Positions 57,283 through 64,000 of a stretch of DNA of 64,000 nucleotides are shown here, in pieces. The notes beneath the pieces were generated by a model, which saw only the letters and a program-made list of their open reading frames with translations, did not search any database and had not been told where the DNA came from. The position numbers were made by a program, and so were the translations under genes. Numbering within the stretch: the stretch's first letter is position 1; every line of letters starts with the position of its first letter. Origin of the DNA: Anaerozeibacter quisquiliarum (GTDB lineage Bacteria > Bacillota > Clostridia > Christensenellales > Aristaeellaceae); the NCBI GenBank assembly GCA_051162045.1, contig JBISDI010000007.1; one strand, written 5' to 3'.

Positions 57283-58652
57283 TCGGTTCGGGGCGCAAGC
57301 GCCCCCACGATGCGCTTGAACTCCGCGCCCCGGTGCTCGTAATCGCGGAACAGGTCAAAGCTGGCGCAGGCCGGGGACAAGAGCACAGTGCCGCCCTCGG
57401 CCGCGAGCGAACGCGCCATGTTTACCGCCCGCTCGAAGTCCATGCCGGCGCGCGCGTAGCTTGTATAGCCCACCTGATCGAGCGCGCGGGCGATCTCGTC
57501 CGCAGTCGCGCCCACCAGCACCACATGTGCGATCGGCCCCTCGGCAATCGCGCGCGCCAGCGGCAACATGTCCACCTGCTTGCTGGAGCCGCCCGCGATC
57601 AGCACGGTCGGGGCCTTCATGGCCGCGATGGCCCTGCGCGTGGAATCGACGTTGGTGCCCTTCGAGTCGTTGATGTAGCTGATGCCCTCGAGCGTGCGCA
57701 CAAACTCGCAGCGATGCTCCACGCCCTTGAACGTGCGCAGCGTGTGCCGGATCACCGGCACCGGCACCCCGGCCTCTATGGCGATCGCGGCGGCGGCCAG
57801 CGCGTTTTCCAGGTTGTGCGGCCCCGGAATGAACACCTCGTCCGCCGGGCACACGCAGCGGTGCGCGTCGGCACTGCCGTATACGATCGCGCCGCCTAAG
57901 ATGAACGCACCCACGGGCGGCACCTGCGTCCGGGAGAACCACGCGACGCGGCCGGGCGCGCGCTCGGCCAACGGGACGAGCGCCGGGTCGTCGTAGTTGA
58001 GCACCAGGCAGTCGTCTTGGACCTGATTTTCGAAGATGCGCGCCTTGAGCGCGATGTAGTTTTCCATCGTGCCGTGGCGGTTCAGGTGATCCTCGGTGAT
58101 ATTCAGGATGGCCGCGATCGACGGGTGGAACGAGCGGACGGTCTCCATCTGGAACGAGGACACCTCGCACACCACCGCGTCCGTGTCGCGCGTCCCGGCC
58201 GCCACGCTCGCGTAAGGCAGCCCGATGTTGCCCACGACGAACGTCAGCTTGCCCGCGTTTTTGAAGATTTCGCCCAGCAACGTGGTGGTGGTGGTCTTGC
58301 CGTTGGTGCCGGTGATCGCGATCAGCCGTCCCCTGGCGTACCGGAAGGCCAGTTCCAGCTCGCCGATCAGCTCGATCCCGCGCGCGCGCGCCGCATCAAC
58401 CACCGGATGGCCGATGGGCACGCCGGGACTGATTACCACCTGATCCACGTCGTCGAGCAAGCCTTCGACCGGCTCGCCCAATCGGTACTCGACGCCTTCC
58501 AAGTTCTCAAGCGGCGCGAGCGCCTCTTTGAGCTGCTCGCGCCCCTTGGCGTCCGACAGCCGCACGCGCACGCCCTGACCCGCCAGCAGCGATGCCGCCG
58601 CCACGCCGCTGCGCGCCATGCCGACTACGAGCACCCTTTTTGGTCTTTCCAT
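57279..58652 (-). CDS. murD: UDP-N-acetylmuramoyl-L-alanine:D-glutamate ligase
   Basis: Adds D-glutamate to the peptidoglycan precursor. The 457-residue Mur ligase starts RVLVVGMARSGVAAASLL, has the ATP loop ITGTNGKTTTTTLLGEI, NITEDHLNRHGTMENYIALKARIF and the C-terminal INDSKGTNVDSTRRAI. It lies 51 bp after mraY. Its end overlaps ftsW. Confidence 0.95.
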   Translation of the reverse strand: MERPKRVLVVGMARSGVAAASLLAGQGVRVRLSDAKGREQLKEALAPLENLEGVEYRLGEPVEGLLDDVDQVVISPGVPIGHPVVDAARARGIELIGELELAFRYARGRLIAITGTNGKTTTTTLLGEIFKNAGKLTFVVGNIGLPYASVAAGTRDTDAVVCEVSSFQMETVRSFHPSIAAILNITEDHLNRHGTMENYIALKARIFENQVQDDCLVLNYDDPALVPLAERAPGRVAWFSRTQVPPVGAFILGGAIVYGSADAHRCVCPADEVFIPGPHNLENALAAAAIAIEAGVPVPVIRHTLRTFKGVEHRCEFVRTLEGISYINDSKGTNVDSTRRAIAAMKAPTVLIAGGSSKQVDMLPLARAIAEGPIAHVVLVGATADEIARALDQVGYTSYARAGMDFERAVNMARSLAAEGGTVLLSPACASFDLFRDYEHRGAEFKRIVGALAPRTD

Positions 58653-58702
58653 TGCGTTTTCACACCCCCGGGCCGGTTTTCCCCTATCTATTTATGCCGC
58701 CC

Positions 58703-59701
58703 CTACGCGGTAAATCCCAACAGCGCCACCAGGCACAAAAGCGCCGTCACAATCATATACATCGACACGATGCGCGTCTCCGGCATGCCCGACAACTCGA
58801 AGTGATGGTGCAGCGGGGCCATGCGGAACACCCGCTTGCCATGCGTCAGTTTGAAGTAGCCGATCTGGATGATGTCGGACAGGCTCGACACCACCATCGA
58901 AAGCGCTATGATTGGCAGCAACAGCGACAGCCGCGTCGTAAGGCATACCGCCGCCAGCGCGCCGCCGATCGCGAACGAGCCCACGTCGCCCATGAACACA
59001 CCCGCCGGATAGACGTTAAAGCGCAAGAAGCCCATCAGCGCGCCGGTCGCCGCGCCGCAGAACAGCATCAGCGAGGTGAGGCTACCGTCTTGTTCCGGGT
59101 TCTCGCCCCTTGCCAGCAGCATCACGATCATCGCCATCGTGATAAAATCGATCAGCGAGCAGCCGGCCAGGAGGCCGTCCAGCCCGTCCAGCAGGTTGGC
59201 CGAGTTGACCGTGCCCACCAGCACGAACACCATGAACGGAATAAAGAACCAGCCGAGATCCCAGGTCAAACCGGTGAACGGCACAATCAGCTTGGAGCTG
59301 ATGGTCGGTTCGTTGTACGCCCACACAGAGAGCGCCGCCGACAGCGCCAACTGCGGGATGACCTTCTGAATCGGCGTCAACCCCAGCGAGCGCTTGCGCT
59401 TGACCTTGATGAAGTCGTCCACGAAGCCGATCGCGCCAAAACCCAGCGTTCCAATCAGCGCCACCCACAAAAAGTTCCCGCGCGCGTAGCCGTGGGACAG
59501 CAAGACGGGCACGAGCAGCATGGGCACGACGAAGATGATGCCGCCCATCGTGGGGATGCCTTGCTTTTTCTTGTGGGTCTCGGGACCCAGCTCAAAGATG
59601 GTCTGGCCGAACTTCATCCGCTTAAGCCAGGGAATCACCACCGGGCCGATCGCGATGGCCGCCAGAAACGAGAGGATCACCGACAAAATCAAACGCTGCA
59701 T
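58703..59701 (-). CDS. mraY: Phospho-N-acetylmuramoyl-pentapeptide transferase
   Basis: Makes lipid I in the membrane. The 332-residue protein has about ten membrane segments and the signatures GPETHKKKQGIPTMGGIIFV, NSANLLDGLDGLLAG (Asp cluster), FMGDVGSFAIGGALA and APLHHHFELSGMPE. It directly follows murE, without the murF gene that normally lies between them. Confidence 0.96.
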   Translation of the reverse strand: MQRLILSVILSFLAAIAIGPVVIPWLKRMKFGQTIFELGPETHKKKQGIPTMGGIIFVVPMLLVPVLLSHGYARGNFLWVALIGTLGFGAIGFVDDFIKVKRKRSLGLTPIQKVIPQLALSAALSVWAYNEPTISSKLIVPFTGLTWDLGWFFIPFMVFVLVGTVNSANLLDGLDGLLAGCSLIDFITMAMIVMLLARGENPEQDGSLTSLMLFCGAATGALMGFLRFNVYPAGVFMGDVGSFAIGGALAAVCLTTRLSLLLPIIALSMVVSSLSDIIQIGYFKLTHGKRVFRMAPLHHHFELSGMPETRIVSMYMIVTALLCLVALLGFTA

Positions 59702-59722
59702 CCTATGTAACCTCCAAACGAG

Positions 59723-61186
59723 TCATTTCCCATCCGCCATTTCGGCCAGCAGCTGCTGGACGACCACCTTTTCGTCGAACGGGTGTTTGACCCCCTTGAC
59801 CTCCTGATAGGTCTCGTGGCCCTTGCCTGCCAGCACAACCACGTCGCCGGGCCCCGCCATCTCAAGCGCCGCCCGGATGGCCTCGCGCCGGTTTTCGATC
59901 ACCCGATACGCGCCGCCGGTCGGCCGGATGCCGCGCTCGATTTCGTCGAGAATCGCGTTGGGGTCCTCGCTGCGCGGGTTGTCGCTGGTCAGGATGCAGT
60001 AGTCGGCGAGCCGCCCGCCGATCGCGCCCATGATCGGGCGCTTTTCGTGGTCGCGGTCGCCGCCGCAGCCAAACAGCGCGATCACGCGCGCGCGCGCCGT
60101 CTGGCGGATCGTGCTCAGGATGTTCTCGAGCGCGTCGGGCGAATGGGCGTAGTCGAGAATCACCCGGTAGGGCGTCTCGGTCTCGAGCAGCTCGATGCGC
60201 CCGGGTACGCCGCGCAGCTGGGCCAATCCCTGCCCGATCGCGCGCTTGTCCACGCCCAGCACATGACCGAGCGCCGCCGCCATCATCGAATTGTACACAT
60301 TAAACACGCCGGCCAGCTGCAGGTTGACCGCGATCTTGAAACGCTTCGAAAAGGTCAGTTGGTACGCGAGGCCCCGCTCGCCCACCTCGATGTCGTTGGC
60401 GTGGATGCCCGACGGCACGCGGATGCCCACGTCGGTCGCCGGGATGCCGAGTGCCTTCACGGCTGTCGCTACGCGCTCGTCGTCGGCGTTGTACACCACG
60501 TGGCCGCACTTCTCGCGCGTGAGCAGCTTGAGCTTGGCCTGCATGTAGCGATCCATGTCGCCGAAGAAATCCAGGTGATCCTGCGACAGGTTGGTAAAGC
60601 CCGCCACTTCGAAGAAAATGCCTTCGAGCTTGCGCAGCGCCAGCGCGTGCGCCGACACCTCCATGACCACATAGGTCACGCCCGCGTCGGCCATGCGCTT
60701 GAGCAGGCTCTGAAACTCCACCGGATCGGGGGTGGTCAGGTTGGCGGGAATTTCCTCCTCGCCGATCATCGAGCACACGGTGCCGATCAGCCCCACCTTG
60801 TGGCCGGCCGCCTCCAGGATCGACTTGGTCAGGAAGCTCACCGTCGTCTTGCCCTTGGTGCCGGTGATCCCCACGAGCTTGAGCCGCTCGGCCGGCCGGC
60901 CGTAAAACTGGGCCGCCATGTACGACAGCGCCGTGCGTACGTCCGGTACGATCACCTGCGCCACGGGCAGGTCGAGCGGGCGCTCTACCACCAGCGCAGC
61001 CGCGCCCGCCGCGACCGCCTGGGGCGCGAAGTCGTGCGCGTCGGCGCGCAGGCCGGGGATGCAGAAGAACAGCGCTCCCTCGGTCACCTTGCGCGAGTCG
61101 GTGCACAGCGCTGTCACCTGATTGTCCGCGTAACGCTCGATCTTGGTGGGTCCCGGAACATGCTGGGCCAATGTCGTAAGTTTCAT
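59723..61186 (-). CDS. murE: UDP-MurNAc-tripeptide synthetase, meso-diaminopimelate type
   Basis: Adds the third residue to the stem peptide. The 487-residue Mur ligase has CTDSRKVTEGALFFC, the ATP loop GITGTKGKTTVSFLTKS, TTPDPVEFQSLL, NLSQDHLDFFGDMDRYMQAK and the specificity motif DNPRSEDP; Arg in DNPR is the mark of meso-DAP enzymes. Start ATG 61186 follows GGAGG. It follows the class B PBP in the cluster. Confidence 0.95.
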   Translation of the reverse strand: MKLTTLAQHVPGPTKIERYADNQVTALCTDSRKVTEGALFFCIPGLRADAHDFAPQAVAAGAAALVVERPLDLPVAQVIVPDVRTALSYMAAQFYGRPAERLKLVGITGTKGKTTVSFLTKSILEAAGHKVGLIGTVCSMIGEEEIPANLTTPDPVEFQSLLKRMADAGVTYVVMEVSAHALALRKLEGIFFEVAGFTNLSQDHLDFFGDMDRYMQAKLKLLTREKCGHVVYNADDERVATAVKALGIPATDVGIRVPSGIHANDIEVGERGLAYQLTFSKRFKIAVNLQLAGVFNVYNSMMAAALGHVLGVDKRAIGQGLAQLRGVPGRIELLETETPYRVILDYAHSPDALENILSTIRQTARARVIALFGCGGDRDHEKRPIMGAIGGRLADYCILTSDNPRSEDPNAILDEIERGIRPTGGAYRVIENRREAIRAALEMAGPGDVVVLAGKGHETYQEVKGVKHPFDEKVVVQQLLAEMADGK

Positions 61187-61229
61187 GGCTATGCCTCCAT
61201 TGCTTGGCGTGTCGTAAATCGGCGGTTGC

Positions 61230-63368
61230 CTAGGACGTACCGCCCGGCTTTTCAAAGATCACCTTTACCGCGCTGGTCGGGGTCACCATCTCGCCCGGCG
61301 CGGGCGATTGCGCGACCGCCACGCCGCTGCCCTCGACCGTCATCGTAAGGCCGTAGCCGCGCAGCAGCCGGTTGGCCTCGCCGATCGACAGGTGCGTGAC
61401 GTCGGGCACCGAAACACGGCGTTCGGCGTCTTCGGCCGGCGCGCCCTCCACGTATAGCATGACCAGCGACCCTTCGGCCATACCGACGCCGGGCGCGGGC
61501 AGCTGCATCTCGACCTTCGCGCCCGGACCCTCGAGCAGCGCGGTCAGCCCCGCCGCCCGCAGCGCCTTGATCGCCTCGCCGGTATCCATGCCGACGACGT
61601 CGGGCATCGCGACCTCGCGCGCCTTTTTGTCCTTTTGACCCGTGGGCGCGACGCCCAGGTGGATCAGGCTGCGCTCCAGGATCTGCTTGGCGAACGGCGC
61701 GGCCGTGACCGAGCCGAAATCCGGGCGGACGGCGGCCTCGTCCACGATGACCAATACCGCGATCTGCGGATCGTCGATCGGCGCGAAGCCCAAAAACGAG
61801 CCGATGTGGGTGTCCAATGACACCGCGCCGTCCACGTACATCTGCGCCGTGCCGGTCTTGCCGCCCACGCGGTACTGCTTGAGGTAGGCGTTCTTGCCGC
61901 CGCCGCTGGTCACCACGTCCTCGAGCAGCTTGCGCATGGTGGCAGAGGTCTTTTGCGAGATCGGGTGCTTTAGCACGCGGCTTGCTCCCCGAAAAATCAC
62001 CTCGCCTTCCGGCGAGACCACCTCTTTGACTACGTAGGGCCGCATCAGGTTGCCGCCGTTGACAGCCGCCGAGGCCGCGGTCAGAAGCCCCAGCGGCGTC
62101 ACCGCCACCGACTGCCCGAATCCGACGCGGGCGATGTCCACGCGCTTGCACTTGTCGCGCGGGATCAGGATGCCGCCCGAATCGCCCTCGATATCCACGC
62201 CCGTGGGCGCGCCCAGCCCGAACGCCTCCAGATAGTCGTAGAAGCGCTCCACGCCCAGGCGCAGCCCCAGTTCCACGAACACCGGGTTGCACGAGTTTTG
62301 AAGCGCCTTGGCCATCGTCTGCGAGCCGTGCGGCCGGCCCCAGCAACGGATGCGCCCGCCCTCGACCATCACCGAACCCGAACAGTAAAAGCCCTCGTTT
62401 ACCCGCGTCACGCCGGCCTCGAGCGCCGCCGCGGAGGTGATGATCTTGAACGTGGAGCCGGGCTCGTAGGCGTCGACCACGATGCGGTTGCGCATCAGTT
62501 CATTGAGCGCGGCGACGTCGGAGCGCGGCGGGTCGTTCAGGTCGAACGTGGGCTTGGCGCACATGGCCAAGATCTCGCCGGTCTTCGGGTTCATGACCAG
62601 CGCGCGCACCGCCTTGGCGCCGTTGACGGTCATCGCCTCGCGGGCCGCCTGCTCCACGATCGACTGGATCGCCGCGTCGAGCGTCAGCGTGACAAGCGAT
62701 CCTTCCACCGGGGGCACGTGCTCGCGCGCGCCCCCGGCCAGCTCCCGCCCTTTGCCGTCGATCTCGTCCAGCACCCGCCCGGCGCGGCCCGACAGGTACT
62801 TGTTGAGCGATTTTTCCAGGCCCGACTGCCCCACCCCGTCGATCGTGGTCAGCCCGATCAACTGGCTGGCGAAGTCGCCCAGCGGATAATAGCGCCGGGT
62901 GTCTTCCTCGAGGTAGAGCCCGTTCAGCGCCGGCGACCCGGCCGCGCGGTGCTCGGCGATCATCGCCTTGAGCTGGCGCGCGACCTCCCGGCTCAACTGA
63001 CGCTTGAGCGTCACGCCGCCCTTTGAACGGTCGGAGGCCTTGCGCGCGATGTCGGCCGCTTCTATATTCAGGACCGGCGACAGCAGCCGCGCGAACAGAG
63101 CGGCGTCCGCAACCTGGCGGGGACTGACCGACGCCGCGTAAGCGGTGGCGCTGATGGCCAGCGTACGGCCGCTCCGGTCGTAGATCGTGCCGCGCGAGGG
63201 CTGAATCATGCTCTCCTGCGTCCATTGGCTCTGCGCGCGCGCCTGTAAGGCGCGGCTGCTTAGCACCTGAAGGAAGAACAGCTGCCATGACAGCAGGCAG
63301 AACAACACGAAGAAGGTCGCCGTCAACAATGCCAGGCGCCGCCTGACCACCGGGCCCGTCGGAACCAA
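61230..63368 (-). CDS. spoVD: Class B penicillin-binding protein with two PASTA domains (FtsI/SpoVD-like)
   Basis: Septal or cortex transpeptidase working with the SEDS protein FtsW/SpoVE. The 712-residue protein has one N-terminal membrane segment (LALLTATFFVLFCLLSW), the dimerisation domain (SRGTIYDRSGRTLAISATAY), transpeptidase motifs EPGSTFKI, NSCNPV and GGKTGTAQ, and two C-terminal PASTA domains (VPDVVGMDTGEAIKALRAAG-like and VSVPDVTHLSIGEANRLL) which bind muropeptides. Start is TTG 63368 with GGGAGGGG 5 nt upstream, better than GTG 63398. It may be ftsI or spoVD; only one such gene is in this window. Confidence 0.9.
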   Translation of the reverse strand: MVPTGPVVRRRLALLTATFFVLFCLLSWQLFFLQVLSSRALQARAQSQWTQESMIQPSRGTIYDRSGRTLAISATAYAASVSPRQVADAALFARLLSPVLNIEAADIARKASDRSKGGVTLKRQLSREVARQLKAMIAEHRAAGSPALNGLYLEEDTRRYYPLGDFASQLIGLTTIDGVGQSGLEKSLNKYLSGRAGRVLDEIDGKGRELAGGAREHVPPVEGSLVTLTLDAAIQSIVEQAAREAMTVNGAKAVRALVMNPKTGEILAMCAKPTFDLNDPPRSDVAALNELMRNRIVVDAYEPGSTFKIITSAAALEAGVTRVNEGFYCSGSVMVEGGRIRCWGRPHGSQTMAKALQNSCNPVFVELGLRLGVERFYDYLEAFGLGAPTGVDIEGDSGGILIPRDKCKRVDIARVGFGQSVAVTPLGLLTAASAAVNGGNLMRPYVVKEVVSPEGEVIFRGASRVLKHPISQKTSATMRKLLEDVVTSGGGKNAYLKQYRVGGKTGTAQMYVDGAVSLDTHIGSFLGFAPIDDPQIAVLVIVDEAAVRPDFGSVTAAPFAKQILERSLIHLGVAPTGQKDKKAREVAMPDVVGMDTGEAIKALRAAGLTALLEGPGAKVEMQLPAPGVGMAEGSLVMLYVEGAPAEDAERRVSVPDVTHLSIGEANRLLRGYGLTMTVEGSGVAVAQSPAPGEMVTPTSAVKVIFEKPGGTS

Positions 63369-63408
63369 CGCTACCCCTCCCGTGCCCGGGAGCCGCACGC
63401 TGCCGGGC

Positions 63409-63912
63409 CTAATCGGCCTGATTGACGGCCATCTGCGAGCGTACTTCGGGGGGCAGCGCGGTGAGCGTCACCACGCGCACCTGTCCTTCGGCGGGGTAGT
63501 CCATGCCCAGGTTGTACATGGCCGCATCGCGCACGCGCTCGAGGTTGGCGCGCGCGCTCAGCCGCAGCTCGAGGTTGGTCTGGTCGGTCTCCAACTGCTT
63601 GATCTCGTTGACCAGCTTCGAGATGTGCTTGGTCTGCGCCGCCATCTGCGCGTAGCGGTTCACCTGCAAAAACAGGCAAATCACCAACACCCCGAGCGTC
63701 GCATACATCAAAAGCCGGTTGCGGCCGGCCAGCTTGCGCCGCTCGGCACGCGGCGCGCGCTCGCGCAGCACCGGCGCGGGGGCGGGAACACGGTTGACGC
63801 GGTGGCGCGGCCGGTTTTGACGCGCGGGCGCGTTCGATGCTTTGTCGTCCCACCAGTCCTCCATGTCCGGGATGTATGCCGTTCCGGCCGCCTTGCGGTA
63901 ATTTGCACTCAT
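63409..63912 (-). CDS. ftsL: FtsL-like septum formation protein
   Basis: A 167-residue bitopic protein: 65-residue Pro/Arg-rich cytoplasmic part, membrane segment LLMYATLGVLVICLFLQV, coiled coil (QTKHISKLVNEIKQLETDQTN) and a short outer end with AAMYNLGMDYPAEGQ, as in FtsL/DivIC. It stabilises the divisome with FtsQ/DivIB. ATG 63912 follows GGGGGATCG. It precedes the class B PBP, the usual order. Confidence 0.85.
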   Translation of the reverse strand: MSANYRKAAGTAYIPDMEDWWDDKASNAPARQNRPRHRVNRVPAPAPVLRERAPRAERRKLAGRNRLLMYATLGVLVICLFLQVNRYAQMAAQTKHISKLVNEIKQLETDQTNLELRLSARANLERVRDAAMYNLGMDYPAEGQVRVVTLTALPPEVRSQMAVNQAD

Positions 63913-63938
63913 AATCGATCCCCCGCGCTTGGTATCCG

Positions 63939-64000
63939 CTACTCCTTGGGCCCATAGTAGCGGTCGTTGATGTATTCAAGCAACTGCGCGCTCGTCTCCT
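63939..64000 (-). CDS. C-terminal end of an unidentified gene before ftsL
   Basis: The last 20 codons read ETSAQLLEYINDRYYGPKE then TAG at 63941-63939. rsmH (mraW) would be expected here, but the ending does not resemble it. Too short to identify. Confidence 0.45.
   Translation of the reverse strand, partial: ETSAQLLEYINDRYYGPKE

Noticed and set aside
59783..61348. 521-codon plus-strand frame opposite murE
   Set aside because: murE on the minus strand has complete motifs; the opposite frame has none.

Overview
This window looks like a chromosomal segment of a high-GC, endospore-forming member of the Clostridia. The support is the set of sporulation sigma factors (SigE with its protease SpoIIGA, and SigG), a mother-cell/forespore style promoter, Spo0A-box-like sites, a type-A-like RNase P RNA, a MurE with a DNPR motif (meso-diaminopimelate type wall), and Firmicute gene neighbourhoods (dnaG-rpoD-trmK-nif3; maf-mreBCD-mrdA-minD-rodA; ftsL-spoVD-murE-mraY-murD-ftsW-murA-ftsQAZ-spoIIGA-sigE). 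A Christensenellales-like lineage is possible but this is only an inference. No prophage, insertion sequence, tRNA, 16S/23S rRNA or CRISPR array was seen.

Layout. 1-1.3 kb: glycosyltransferase fragment and manA (minus). 1.3-5.8 kb: nuclease-helicase, zinc ribbon/phosphoesterase pair and a secreted SH3 protein (plus). 5.8-6.05 kb: chain of CCTAGG-bounded palindromes. 6.1-10.1 kb: MFS transporter, AT-rich patch with a tiny secreted peptide, VanW protein, membrane protein. 10.2-17.0 kb: tightly overlapping housekeeping operon nadD/yqeK fusion-rsfS-degenerate anti-sigma-sigma-proC-rnhA-ATPase, then an aldolase/MBL pair. 17-25 kb (minus): two tandem uracil-DNA glycosylases, a sugar isomerase/epimerase, rnpB, zinc ribbon, nif3, trmK, rpoD, dnaG. 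25.2-28.7 kb: PrsA-like foldase, dead-looking hydrolase, homoserine dehydrogenase. 28.6-37.8 kb (minus): rod-shape operon starting at one strong promoter before maf and running through mreB, mreC, mreD, mrdA, minD, rodA and apparently into a PfkB kinase and hom. 38.1-43.6 kb (plus): chemoreceptor with a SigD-type promoter and a sugar ABC importer. 43.6-45.5 kb: secreted flavin reductase (minus). 45.7-48.1 kb (plus): sigG and a yhbD-bactofilin operon. 48.2-64 kb (minus): sigE, spoIIGA, an NlpC/P60-type protein, and the division/cell wall cluster from ftsZ back to ftsL.

The main themes are envelope growth and sporulation. The most unusual points are: an MreB whose two ATPase residues are replaced (T136, V158) and which carries an acidic insertion; a sigma factor coupled to an anti-sigma-like protein that lacks the ATP-binding signature; MinD without MinC or MinE at the usual place; a division cluster without murF and murG; a broken spoIIGA-sigE-sigG order with a bactofilin operon in between; and small families of palindromic repeats in intergenic space. 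All identifications rest on reading the sequence; no database search was run.
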